Shown here piece by piece: positions 9,164-16,719 of a stretch of 46,259 nt of DNA. A program made the translations under genes and the position numbers. The stretch is from Caulobacteraceae bacterium (GTDB lineage: Bacteria > Pseudomonadota > Alphaproteobacteria > Caulobacterales > Caulobacteraceae), in NCBI GenBank assembly GCA_028290905.1, contig JAQGIW010000058.1, positions 1 to 46,259 on the forward strand. The letters are read 5' to 3'. Below the pieces are notes generated by a model that searched no databases, was not told the origin of the DNA, and was given only the letters and a program-made list of their open reading frames with translations. Every line of letters begins with the position of its first letter. Position 1 is the first letter of the stretch.

Positions 9164-12100
9164 AGGCAGGCTCTTCCGGAAGGGACTGGCTGGGGGCGGT
9201 CGCCACCCGCGGCTTGCCGTGAACGAGGCTGAAGACGACCGGCACGAAGAGCAGGGTCGCGAAGGTGGCGAAGACCAGCCCGCCGATGACCGCCCGGCCG
9301 AGCGGCGCGTTCTGTTCGCCGCCTTCGCCGAGCGCCAGGGCCATCGGCGCCATGCCGATGATCATGGCGAGTGCCGTCATCAGCACGGGGCGGAAGCGGG
9401 TGAACCCCGCCTGCAAGGCGGCCTGGACCGCATCCCCTGTGATTTCCAGCTGTTCGCGGCAGAAGCTCACCACCAGGATGGAGTTGGCGGTCGCCACGCC
9501 CATACACATGATCGCGCCGGTGAGGGCGGGCACCGACAGCGTCGTGCCGGTGGCGAACAGCATCCACACGATCCCCGCCAGCGCCGCCGGCAAGGCGGTG
9601 ATGATCACGAACGGGTCCAGCCACGACTGGAAGTTCACCACGATGATCAGATAGATCAGCGCGATCGCGGCCATCAGGCCGAACATCAGGCCCGAAAACG
9701 CGCTGTTCATCGTGGTCACCTGGCCCCGCAAGGTGACGGTGGCGCCCTTCGGCCGGTCCTTGGCCGCCGCGTTGAGGATCTTCTGGACATCCGAGGCGAC
9801 AGCGCCGAGGTCCCGGCCCTGGATGGCCGCGTAGAGGTCGTAGGCGGGCTGAATCGCGTAGTGGGAGACGACGGCGGCGCTCTCCTCCGGCCGCAGCGTG
9901 CCCAGCGCGCCCAGGACCTGCATGTCGCGCCCACTGGCTCCAGTGACGGGAATGTTCTCCATCTGTGAGATGCTGTCGATGCGGTACTGGGGGGTCTGGG
10001 CCACGATTGGATAGGAAACGCCGTTCCGGGGGTTGAGCCAGAAGGCCGGCGCGGTCTGGAAGCTGCCCGACAGATTGGTCACCAAGGTGTTGGTGACGTC
10101 GCGTTCGGTGAGGCCGAGCTCGTCCGCACGGGTCCGGTCGACCTCGACGCCGATCTGCGGGTAGTTGCTGGCCTGTTGAAGCCTGGCGTCGGCGACGCCG
10201 GGAACCTTGCGGAGGCGTTGCAGGAGTTCATCGGCGTAGGCGCGGTCCTGATCGCCGTTAGGCCCCGTGATCTGCAGGTCGATGGGCGCCGGCGCCCCGA
10301 AGTTCAGGATCTGACTGATGATGTCGGCCGGCAGGAAGGAGAAGCTGGTCCCCGGAAACGCGCGCGGCAGGGCGGCCCGCAGCGTCTTGACGTAGTCGGC
10401 GGTGGGACCGTGGTCCTTCTTCAGGCTGACCAGGATGTCGCCGTCCATCGGGCCGATGCTCCCGCTATTGCTGTAGGCGCGGTTGATGCCGCTGACGGGC
10501 AGGCCGATGTTGTCGACGATGACGGCGAGCTGGTCGGGCGGAATGGCCCCTCGGATCACCTCCTCGATTCGGTCGAACAGTGCCGCGGTCTCCTCGATGC
10601 GCATGCCCACCGGCCCGCGGACATGGAGGTTGATCTCGCCGGCGTCGACGGTGGGGAAGAAGTTCTGACCCAGCAACGGGACGAGGGCGAACGACAGCAG
10701 CACCACGCCCAGGAAGCCGGCGACGAACTTGCGCGGGCTGGCGAGGGCGAGGCCGAGCAGGTCGCGATAGCCGGCGCGGATCGCCTCGAAACGCCGCTCG
10801 AAGGCGTGCTGGAACCGGACCATGGGATTGCGCGACGCGGCCCGGCCCGCCTGGGAATCGTGTTCCACCATGACCTCGCGCTCGTGGACCCCGACGCGCG
10901 ACTTCAAAAAATAGTTGGCGAGGGTCGGCACCAGGGTGCGGGAGAGCACGAAGGAGGCGATCATCGCGAACACGACGGCCTCCGCCATCGGCACGAACAG
11001 GAACCCCGCCACCCCCTGCAGCATGAACATCGGCACGAAGACGATGCAGATGCACAGGAGGGAGACGAAGGCCGGCGTGACGATCTGCTGGGCGCCGTCG
11101 AGGATGGCCGCCTGGACGGGCTTTCCCTGCTCCAGGTGGTAGTTGATGTTCTCGATGGTCACGGTGGCGTCGTCGACCAGGATGCCGACCGCCAGGGCGA
11201 GGCCGCCGAGTGTCATCACGTTGAGGGTCTGGCCGAGGGCCGACAGGGCGGCGATCGAGGAGAGCACGGCCAGGGGGATCGATACCGCGATGATCAGCGT
11301 CGATCGCCAGCTGCCCAGGAACAGCAGGATCATCAGGCTGGTCAGGGAGGCGGCGATCACGCCTTCCCTGACTACGCCGGAGACCGCGGCCTTCACGAAC
11401 AGCGACTGGTCGCCGAGCGGAATGATCTTCAGCGAGGACGGCAGGGTCTCCTGGATCTTGGGCAGCAGCGCCTTGACGCCGGCGACGATGGCGAGGGTCG
11501 AGGTCGAACCGCTCTTCAGCACGGTCATCAGCACCGAGCGGCGCCCGTCGACGCGCACGACGTTGCGCTGCGGCGGCGAGCCGTCGTGCACGTGGGCCAC
11601 GTCGCGGATGTAGATGGTCGCGCCGTTCACCGTCTTGATCGGCAGGTCGTTTAGAGCGGCCACATCCTCCGGGCTGTTGTTGAGCTTCACGTTCCACTCG
11701 TAGAGGCCGATCTTGGTGGTCCCGGCCGGGACGATCTGGTTCTGCGCGGCGATGGCGTTCTCGACGTCCTGGGCTGAGAGGCCCTTGGCCTGCAGGGCGA
11801 CCGGATCGATGTCGATCTGGATCTGCCGTTCCTTGCCGCCGTAGGGCGAGGGAATGGCGGCGCCTTGCACGGTGGCGAGGGCCGGGCGGATGAAGTTCTG
11901 GCCGGTGTCGAACAGTTTCTGTTCGCCGAGCTCAGGGCTGGAGAGCGCCAGCTGCAGGATCGGGACGGTCGAGGCGTTGTAGTTGAGGATCGTCGGCGGC
12001 GTGATGCCCGGCGGCATCTGCTTCAGCACCGTCTGCGAGATCGAGGTGACCTGGGCGGTGGCGGTGCGGATATCGACGCCGGGCTGGAAGAAGATCTTGA

Positions 12101-12377
12101 CGACGCCGAGCCCGTTCACCGACTGGCTCTCGATGTGCTCGATGTCGTTGACGCTCGAGGTCAGGGTGCGCTCGTAGTAGTAGATCACCCGCCCCGCCAT
12201 GTCCTCGGGCGGCAGGCCGCGGTAGGTCCATACCACCGCGATCACCGGGATCCTGATGTCGGGGAAGATGTCGACCGGCGTGCGGACCGCCGCCAGCACC
12301 CCGCCCAGGACGATGAATATGGCCATGACGATAAACGTCAGCGGCCGCGCGAGTGCCAATCGCACCAGATAAAGCAT
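9156..12377 (-). CDS. RND multidrug efflux pump, HAE type (AcrB/MdtB-like)
   Basis: 1073 residues, normal for an HAE pump. The first helix follows MLYLVRLALARPL, and the N-terminal porter segment has VDIFPDIRIPVIAVVWTY. The proton-relay helix reads VGILVDDATVTIENI near residue 405, with the paired aspartates that distinguish drug pumps from the single Asp of metal pumps. The second half repeats the topology, and the C-terminal helices include TGAIMCMGVATANSILVV. It exports lipophilic or cationic compounds by proton antiport. It is the first gene of the pump-adaptor-channel operon. No local regulator is adjacent; a dyad at 12474-12493 is the best control-site candidate. Confidence 0.94.
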   Translation of the reverse strand: MLYLVRLALARPLTFIVMAIFIVLGGVLAAVRTPVDIFPDIRIPVIAVVWTYRGLPPEDMAGRVIYYYERTLTSSVNDIEHIESQSVNGLGVVKIFFQPGVDIRTATAQVTSISQTVLKQMPPGITPPTILNYNASTVPILQLALSSPELGEQKLFDTGQNFIRPALATVQGAAIPSPYGGKERQIQIDIDPVALQAKGLSAQDVENAIAAQNQIVPAGTTKIGLYEWNVKLNNSPEDVAALNDLPIKTVNGATIYIRDVAHVHDGSPPQRNVVRVDGRRSVLMTVLKSGSTSTLAIVAGVKALLPKIQETLPSSLKIIPLGDQSLFVKAAVSGVVREGVIAASLTSLMILLFLGSWRSTLIIAVSIPLAVLSSIAALSALGQTLNVMTLGGLALAVGILVDDATVTIENINYHLEQGKPVQAAILDGAQQIVTPAFVSLLCICIVFVPMFMLQGVAGFLFVPMAEAVVFAMIASFVLSRTLVPTLANYFLKSRVGVHEREVMVEHDSQAGRAASRNPMVRFQHAFERRFEAIRAGYRDLLGLALASPRKFVAGFLGVVLLSFALVPLLGQNFFPTVDAGEINLHVRGPVGMRIEETAALFDRIEEVIRGAIPPDQLAVIVDNIGLPVSGINRAYSNSGSIGPMDGDILVSLKKDHGPTADYVKTLRAALPRAFPGTSFSFLPADIISQILNFGAPAPIDLQITGPNGDQDRAYADELLQRLRKVPGVADARLQQASNYPQIGVEVDRTRADELGLTERDVTNTLVTNLSGSFQTAPAFWLNPRNGVSYPIVAQTPQYRIDSISQMENIPVTGASGRDMQVLGALGTLRPEESAAVVSHYAIQPAYDLYAAIQGRDLGAVASDVQKILNAAAKDRPKGATVTLRGQVTTMNSAFSGLMFGLMAAIALIYLIIVVNFQSWLDPFVIITALPAALAGIVWMLFATGTTLSVPALTGAIMCMGVATANSILVVSFCREQLEITGDAVQAALQAGFTRFRPVLMTALAMIIGMAPMALALGEGGEQNAPLGRAVIGGLVFATFATLLFVPVVFSLVHGKPRVATAPSQSLPEEPAYA

Positions 12378-12629
12378 GAATGAGGGCTCGCTGATCAGAC
12401 CGCCGGCGCCCGGTCATCGCGCACGACGAGCGGACTCAGGAGGCGGTAGATAGAAGCGCCCGACCGGGCGAGCGAATGAAAACTTTCTCATTCAAGGGGA
12501 TACGGCCCCTTCGTTACCGCGCGGAGTTCATCCTCGGGCCGGCCTTCGGCCGGACCGGGAGGCGCCGCGCCTCCTCCCTCGCGTAGCGGGGCAGGTGGCC
12601 GACCGACGGGAGGACCGAGGGAGCGCTCC
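12378..12629. other. Intergenic region upstream of the RND operon
   Basis: No gene supported. It holds the presumed promoter of the minus-strand RND operon, the dyad at 12474-12493, and two GC hairpins: CCGGCC/GGCCGG with a 3-base loop at 12539-12553, and GGAGGCGC/GCGCCTCC just after it. The hairpins lie directly downstream of the nitronate-monooxygenase remnant on its strand and may be that gene's former terminator. Confidence 0.5.
12474..12493. promoter_or_regulatory. Candidate operator of the RND operon
   Basis: GAATGA (12474-12479) and TCATTC (12488-12493) form an exact dyad around an AT-rich 8-base spacer, about 100 bases upstream of the pump start. TetR- or MarR-type repressors often bind such sites before RND operons. 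No regulator gene adjoins the operon, so the binding protein would be encoded elsewhere. Short arms keep confidence low. Confidence 0.38.
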
Positions 12630-12716
12630 TTACGCCTCCGCGGAGGCCAGGGCTTTGCCGGCAGTGTAGCTGGTCTTGGTCGCGAGGGCGGACTTGGCGG
12701 CCTCGTATCGCCGGAC
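12630..12716 (-). pseudogene. 3' remnant of a nitronate monooxygenase gene
   Basis: Reading the minus strand to TAA at 12630-12632 gives RRYEAAKSALATKTSYTAGK followed by ALASAEA. This aligns without gaps to the last 26 residues of the intact nitronate monooxygenase at 24046-25053 (EYEAAKASLAAKTSFTAGK, then ALAFADA): 19 of 26 identical by my count. Homology is lost to the right of about 12716, just where the ars promoter region begins. The remainder of the gene is missing, as if replaced by the ars block. Divergence from the intact copy indicates a paralogue or old relic, not a recent duplicate. Confidence 0.75.
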
Positions 12717-12720
12717 ACCG

Positions 12721-12749
12721 TTGACCCCATCGATCATTCGAGATAGGCA
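12721..12749 (+). promoter_or_regulatory. Possible promoter of the ars operon
   Basis: TTGACC at 12721-12726 is a good -35 hexamer. Seventeen bases later TAGGCA (12744-12749) is a weak -10. It ends 5 bases before the arsR ATG, so a transcript from it would have almost no leader. The AT-richer ATCGATCATTCGAGAT between the boxes could hold the ArsR operator, though no strong dyad is visible. Confidence 0.35.
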
Positions 12750-12754
12750 GAATC

Positions 12755-13114
12755 ATGGAATCGTCTCGCGTCGTCAAGCGCCTGTCCGCCCTCGCCCAGG
12801 ACTCTCGGCTAGCTGTGTTCCGCCTGTTGGTAAGGGCCGGGCCCGAGGGTGTAGCCGCGGGCGAGATCGCTCGGCAGTTGAAGATCACCCCGAATACGCT
12901 GTCCACTCATCTCGGCATTCTGGCGAACGCCGACCTGGTCACGAGCCGGCGCGACGGTCGCTCGATCATCTACGCCGCCGACTATGACAGCATGAGCGCG
13001 CTGCTTCTCTATCTCATGGAAGATTGCTGCCAGGGCCGCCCCGAAGTGTGCGCGCCGCTGGCCGAAGTGGCGCGCGCCGCATGTTGCATTGAACCCGAAG
13101 GAGCCCCGTCATGA
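12755..13114 (+). CDS. arsR: ArsR-family arsenic-responsive repressor
   Basis: 119 residues with an ArsR/SmtB winged helix (recognition helix about 45-58, TPNTLSTHLGILANADLV). The metalloid site is not the E. coli helix-3 CVC type: cysteines cluster at the C-terminus as Cys91-Cys92 and Cys99 (EDCCQGRPEVC), with Cys110-Cys111 further on, like Acidithiobacillus/Corynebacterium-type ArsR. As(III) or methyl-As(III) binding would release DNA. Its stop overlaps the arsI start by 4 bases and it leads the operon arsR-arsI-arsC-acr3-arsN, fitting autoregulation. The organoarsenical genes make a trivalent methyl-arsenical inducer plausible. Confidence 0.9.
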   Translation: MESSRVVKRLSALAQDSRLAVFRLLVRAGPEGVAAGEIARQLKITPNTLSTHLGILANADLVTSRRDGRSIIYAADYDSMSALLLYLMEDCCQGRPEVCAPLAEVARAACCIEPEGAPS

Positions 13115-13584
13115 AACGCTTTCACGTCCACGTCGCCGTCGACGATCTCGGTCAGTCGACCCAGTTCTATTCCAACTTGTTTGGAGCTGAACCCGCCGTT
13201 CTCAAAGACGACTATGCCAAATGGATGCTCGACGATCCGAGGGTCAACTTCGCTATCTCGACCCGGTCCGGCGCGCCTGGCGTCGATCACCTGGGGATCC
13301 AGGTCGAATCCGGCGAGGAGCTCGGCGAGCTGGCAGGCCGGCTGAAAGCCGCTGGCGAGACGACGCGCGACCAGGAGGCGACGACCTGTTGCTACGCCAG
13401 GTCGGATAAGGCGTGGGTGAACGATCCCTCCGGCTTGCGTTGGGAGACGTTCCACACCTTCGGCGAAGCCACCCACTACGGCGAGGATGAACCGGGCGCT
13501 GCGCTTGCGGCCAAGCCTCAGACGGCATGCTGCGCTCCCGCCACGACAACCAAAGCGCCGGCGGCCGCCACGTCCTGCTGTTGA
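13111..13584 (+). CDS. arsI: ArsI-like C-As lyase (VOC-fold dioxygenase)
   Basis: 157 residues with a VOC fold. His7 or His5, His60 (VDHLGIQVES) and the Glu of RWETFH are candidate Fe(II) ligands. The vicinal cysteines Cys93-Cys94 in TTCCYARSDKAWVNDPSG are the diagnostic trivalent-arsenical-binding pair of ArsI. The family uses O2 to cleave the C-As bond of methylarsenite and aromatic arsenicals, giving As(III) that the downstream Acr3 can export. A Cys-rich tail (TACCAPA...TSCC) adds two more cysteine pairs, possibly for arsenite handling. It starts 4 bases inside arsR and ends 8 bases before arsC. CadI-type names refer to the same family. Confidence 0.88.
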   Translation: MKRFHVHVAVDDLGQSTQFYSNLFGAEPAVLKDDYAKWMLDDPRVNFAISTRSGAPGVDHLGIQVESGEELGELAGRLKAAGETTRDQEATTCCYARSDKAWVNDPSGLRWETFHTFGEATHYGEDEPGAALAAKPQTACCAPATTTKAPAAATSCC

Positions 13585-13592
13585 GGCGCGCC

Positions 13593-14117
13593 ATGACCGG
13601 CGAACCTCAACCCCTCCTCAACGTGCTGTTTCTCTGCACCGGAAACTCGGCGCGATCGATCCTCGCCGAGGCGATCATGAACAGGCTCGGCGGCGGTCGG
13701 TTCAAAGCTTACTCTGCGGGCTCGACGCCCAAGGGCGCGGTTCATCCGCAGGCGCTCAGTCTCCTTGGCTCTCAAGGATTCGCGCTTGGCGAGTTTCGGT
13801 CGAAGCCCTGGGATGAGTTCGCCGCGCCGGACGCGCCGCGGCTCGATTTCGTGATCACCGTTTGCGACAACGCCGCGGGCGAGGTCTGCCCGATATGGCC
13901 AGGCCAGCCGATCACCGCCCACTGGGGCATGCCCGACCCTGCAGCCGTGGAAGGCGATCCGGCGGCGATCGCCCTCGCCTTCGCCGACACCTACCGCATG
14001 CTTACCAACCGCATCCGCCTATTCACCAGCCTGCCGATCGAAAGCCTCGACCGGCTCGCCATCAAGCGCCGCATGGACGACATCGGCCACAGCCAGGACT
14101 CCCCGCAGCCAGCATGA
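13593..14117 (+). CDS. arsC: Arsenate reductase, low-molecular-weight phosphatase type
   Basis: 174 residues from ATG 13593; the open frame extends upstream inside arsI without homology. The P-loop CTGNSAR (Cys15 to Arg21) is the CX5R motif of LMW protein-tyrosine phosphatases. Cys91 and Cys99 in TVCDNAAGEVCPIWPG supply the disulfide relay of ArsC, so it should use thioredoxin or a related thiol to reduce As(V) to As(III). AHWGMPDPA supplies the usual conserved aspartate. It is coupled to acr3 by a 4-base ATGA overlap. Phosphatase activity is the less likely alternative given the three-Cys pattern and the context. Confidence 0.9.
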   Translation: MTGEPQPLLNVLFLCTGNSARSILAEAIMNRLGGGRFKAYSAGSTPKGAVHPQALSLLGSQGFALGEFRSKPWDEFAAPDAPRLDFVITVCDNAAGEVCPIWPGQPITAHWGMPDPAAVEGDPAAIALAFADTYRMLTNRIRLFTSLPIESLDRLAIKRRMDDIGHSQDSPQPA

Positions 14118-15181
14118 GCATCTTCGAACGTTACCTCACCCTTTGGGTCGCACTGTGCATAGTGGCCGGTGTCGCGCTCGGTCACTTCTTCGCGCCGGCG
14201 TTCGCGGCGATCGGCGGGATGGAAGTCGCCCACGTCAATCTGCCGGTCGCGGTGCTGATCTGGCTGATGATCATCCCCATGCTGATGAAGGTCGATTTCG
14301 CGGCGCTCCGCGAGGTCGGCCGCCACTGGCGGGGGATCGGTGTCACGCTGTTCATCAACTGGGCCGTGAAGCCGTTCACCATGGCGGCGCTCGGCTCATT
14401 CTTCATCGCCTATCTGTTTCGCGCCTGGCTGCCGGCGTCGCAGATCGACAGCTATATCGCCGGACTGATCTTGCTCGCCGCGGCGCCATGCACCGCGATG
14501 GTATTCGTCTGGAGCCATCTGACCGACGGCGAACCCAACTTCACCCTGAGCCAGGTCGCCCTGAACGACACGATCATGGTCGTGGCCTTCGCGCCGATCG
14601 TGGGACTCTTGCTCGGCCTCTCGGCGATCACCGTGCCTTGGTCGACGCTGACGCTGTCGGTCGTGCTCTACATCGTCGTCCCCGTGATCATCGCGCAAGC
14701 CATACGCGCCCTCCTGCTGAAACAAGGGGGTCCGGCGGCGCTCGCCAAGACGCTGGCGACAATTCAGCCGCTCTCGATTTCGGCCTTGCTCGCGACGCTC
14801 GTCCTGCTGTTCGGATTCCAGGGCCAGCAGATCATCGCCCAGCCGGTCATCATCGCGCTGCTGGCCGTGCCGATCCTGATCCAGGTCTATTTCAATGCGG
14901 GTCTGGCCTATCTCCTGAACCGTCTGACTGGCGAGGCGCACTGCGTCGCCGCGCCATCGGCCCTGATCGGGGCCAGCAATTTCTTCGAACTCGCCGTCGC
15001 CGCCGCGATCAGCATCTTCGGCATCCGATCGGGCGCCGCCCTCGCGACGGTGGTGGGGGTGTTGATCGAGGTCCCAGTGATGCTGTCGATCGTCGCGATC
15101 GTGAACCGCTCGCGGGGTTGGTACGACCGAGGCGCGGCGGTCAGCCGCCGTGCTCGCCAAGCCGCCCCCGCCAAGGCGTGA
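14114..15181 (+). CDS. acr3: Acr3 arsenite efflux permease
   Basis: 355 residues and about ten membrane helices. It starts MSIFERYLTLWVALCI, and the signature LLAAAPCTAMVFVWSHL carries Cys126, equivalent to the essential helix-4 cysteine of Acr3 proteins. A later helix has GASNFFELAVAAA with the conserved glutamate. It exports As(III) across the inner membrane by proton antiport, without the ArsA ATPase, and none is present. The start overlaps arsC by 4 bases and its end overlaps the acetyltransferase start by 4 bases. It completes both routes, arsenate reduction then export and methylarsenite demethylation then export. Confidence 0.95.
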   Translation: MSIFERYLTLWVALCIVAGVALGHFFAPAFAAIGGMEVAHVNLPVAVLIWLMIIPMLMKVDFAALREVGRHWRGIGVTLFINWAVKPFTMAALGSFFIAYLFRAWLPASQIDSYIAGLILLAAAPCTAMVFVWSHLTDGEPNFTLSQVALNDTIMVVAFAPIVGLLLGLSAITVPWSTLTLSVVLYIVVPVIIAQAIRALLLKQGGPAALAKTLATIQPLSISALLATLVLLFGFQGQQIIAQPVIIALLAVPILIQVYFNAGLAYLLNRLTGEAHCVAAPSALIGASNFFELAVAAAISIFGIRSGAALATVVGVLIEVPVMLSIVAIVNRSRGWYDRGAAVSRRARQAAPAKA

Positions 15182-15744
15182 CGACTGCCGATCAACTCGA
15201 GGTGAGGATCGCCCGCGCGAGCGACGCGGTCGCCATCGCGGCCATCTATGCGCCGATCGTGACCCAGACGGCGATCTCGTTCGAGAGCGCGGCGCCAAGC
15301 GTTGAGGAGATGGCCGAGCGGGTGCGGTCGACCTTGCGAACCCACCCCTTCCTTGTCGCGGACCGTGGCGGCGAGGTTGCGGGCTACGCCTACGCTGGCG
15401 CTCACCGGACGCGCGCCGCCTATCAATGGTCGACCGATGTCACCGTCTATGTGGCGGCCCACGCCCGGCGACAAGGTGTCGCTCGCCGCCTGTACGGCGA
15501 TCTGCTCGCCATCCTGGAGGCGCAGGGCTTTCACGCCGCCTTCGCCGGCATCGCGCTGCCCAATGACCCTAGCGTGGCGATACATGAAGCGGTCGGGTTT
15601 GAGCCGCTTGGCGTCTACCGTGAGGTCGGATTCAAGCTCGGCCGATGGCATGATGTTGGGTGGTGGCGACGGGGTCTCAGCGCATCGAAGCCGCCAGCCC
15701 CGCCGACGCCCTTCGCGGAATTTGCCCCTGGGTGGCGCCGGTGA
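15178..15744 (+). CDS. arsN: GNAT N-acetyltransferase, ArsN1/phosphinothricin-type
   Basis: 188 residues from GTG 15178, which overlaps the acr3 stop by 4 bases. A GNAT fold is visible: ITVEERV-like N-terminal segment (IAAIYAPIVTQTAISFESAAP), strand TDVTVYVAAHARRQGVARRLY with the acetyl-CoA loop RRQGVA, and VGFEPLGVYREVGFKLGRWHDVGWW, the hallmark of phosphinothricin/methionine-sulfoximine acetyltransferases. Family members encoded in ars operons (ArsN1) acetylate the alpha-amino group of arsinothricin, an organoarsenical antibiotic. The operon position next to arsI supports that role, while phosphinothricin or another amino acid analogue remains possible. The last 20 residues are Pro-rich and atypical. 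Confidence 0.82.
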   Translation: MTTADQLEVRIARASDAVAIAAIYAPIVTQTAISFESAAPSVEEMAERVRSTLRTHPFLVADRGGEVAGYAYAGAHRTRAAYQWSTDVTVYVAAHARRQGVARRLYGDLLAILEAQGFHAAFAGIALPNDPSVAIHEAVGFEPLGVYREVGFKLGRWHDVGWWRRGLSASKPPAPPTPFAEFAPGWRR

Positions 15745-15781
15745 TGGACTCTAACCGGCGGTGGAGTGTAGCCTGACGCCG

Positions 15782-16183
15782 ATGCGCTTGGTGCTCGCCC
15801 TTCTGGCCGTGATGGCCCTGCTGGTCAGCCCGGTGACCGCCGCGGCCGCCCAGGCGGCCTGCGGACACGACGGGCCGATGGCTATGGCGATGGCCGGTGG
15901 CATGGCGGACATGGACGGGGCGGCAATGGCCGCCTCGAACCACGCCAAGCTTCAGAAGGCCGCGTCCGATCCGTGTTGTGATCACGCCAAGCATGGCAGG
16001 ATGAGCAACAAGAGCTGCGCCCAGGCCTGTGCGGCTTCGTGCGCGGTAGCGGCGGCCTTGCCCAGCGGGCTGTCGAGCGTCGAACTAACATTCACGCGCC
16101 AGGCCGCCCCACTGGCTCGTCTGGCTTCGGTCAAGGGCAATATACCCGCGGGACCCGAGCGACCTCCAAAGTCGATCGCCTAG
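15782..16183 (+). CDS. Small secreted Met/Cys/His-rich protein, putative metal-handling
   Basis: About 133 residues from ATG 15782, chosen because it opens directly on a signal peptide (MRLVLALLAVMALLVSPVTA); an upstream GTG at 15761 would put polar residues first. The mature part has a Met-rich patch (GPMAMAMAGGMADMDGAAM) and a Cys/His cluster (DPCCDHAKHGRMSNKSCAQACAASCA), a composition common in periplasmic copper-binding proteins near cus/cop genes. No named family is recognised. It begins 37 bases after the acetyltransferase gene, between the ars and cus blocks, so it may be read with the ars operon or belong functionally to copper efflux. Confidence 0.7.
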   Translation: MRLVLALLAVMALLVSPVTAAAAQAACGHDGPMAMAMAGGMADMDGAAMAASNHAKLQKAASDPCCDHAKHGRMSNKSCAQACAASCAVAAALPSGLSSVELTFTRQAAPLARLASVKGNIPAGPERPPKSIA

Positions 16184-16318
16184 ACCGCCGGCCCAGGGGC
16201 CGCGGTTCTCGAACCCGCCGTTTGGCGAGGCTCGCGGCTCCATGACCGCGCTTCTCCTCGGCGATTTCCCGCCGGTCCGATCGGGCCGGCAAGGTATCGA
16301 CTTTCAGGATTCATCAAA

Positions 16319-16624
16319 ATGACCAGCTACAAACTTGCCGCCGCCGGCGTAGGCGCGGCCCTGCTCACTCTGTTCGCGGGCTCCGTGGCCGCCGCGCGAT
16401 CGGGAGACGGTTACGGGTGCCTGCTCTCGCGCGCCTCGTCCAACGTCCATCGCATTGTTACTATCTGCACGGCTCGCACGCCGTCGGCGTTGACCCGCCT
16501 TGCTGCGGTCGGGTGCGACCCCGCGTCGATGAGTGACGCGGCCATGCGGGCTCAGTGCGCAGGCATGACGCGTGAGTCTCCGGAGCACTTCGGCGATCAC
16601 CCGGGCGGCGTCGGCAGCCGATAG
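16319..16624 (+). CDS. Small secreted protein of unknown function
   Basis: 101 residues: signal peptide (YKLAAAGVGAALLTLFAGSVAAA) and a short mature part with four cysteines (GCLLSR, TICTAR, GCDPAS, QCAGM) that could form two disulfides. It is not recognised as a family. A strong terminator hairpin starts 6 bases after its stop, supporting it as a real transcription unit end. Its place before the cus operon suggests a periplasmic metal-related role, but nothing in the protein itself proves this. Confidence 0.55.
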   Translation: MTSYKLAAAGVGAALLTLFAGSVAAARSGDGYGCLLSRASSNVHRIVTICTARTPSALTRLAAVGCDPASMSDAAMRAQCAGMTRESPEHFGDHPGGVGSR

Positions 16625-16629
16625 CAGCG

Positions 16630-16666
16630 GGCGCCGGCGGAGGGATGATCAGCCTCCGCCGGCGCC
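16630..16666 (+). terminator. Strong hairpin terminator between the 101-aa gene and the cus operon
   Basis: A perfect 14-bp stem (16630-16643 with 16653-16666, both GC-rich) closes a 9-base loop and is followed by TTCCCCCGTCTTCTTT. It lies 6 bases after the stop of the 101-residue gene and about 50 bases before the cusC-like start. The pyrimidine-rich tail is not a pure T run, so efficiency is uncertain. Confidence 0.75.
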
Positions 16667-16719
16667 TTCCCCCGTCTTCTTTGACAGTCCCGGACTCAAT
16701 CGTCCGGAGGGAGACCATC

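Noticed and set aside
12488-12906. Minus-strand frames across the arsR upstream region as whole genes
   Set aside because: Only the 26-residue nitronate-monooxygenase match is meaningful; the longer frames cross repeats and the antisense of arsR.
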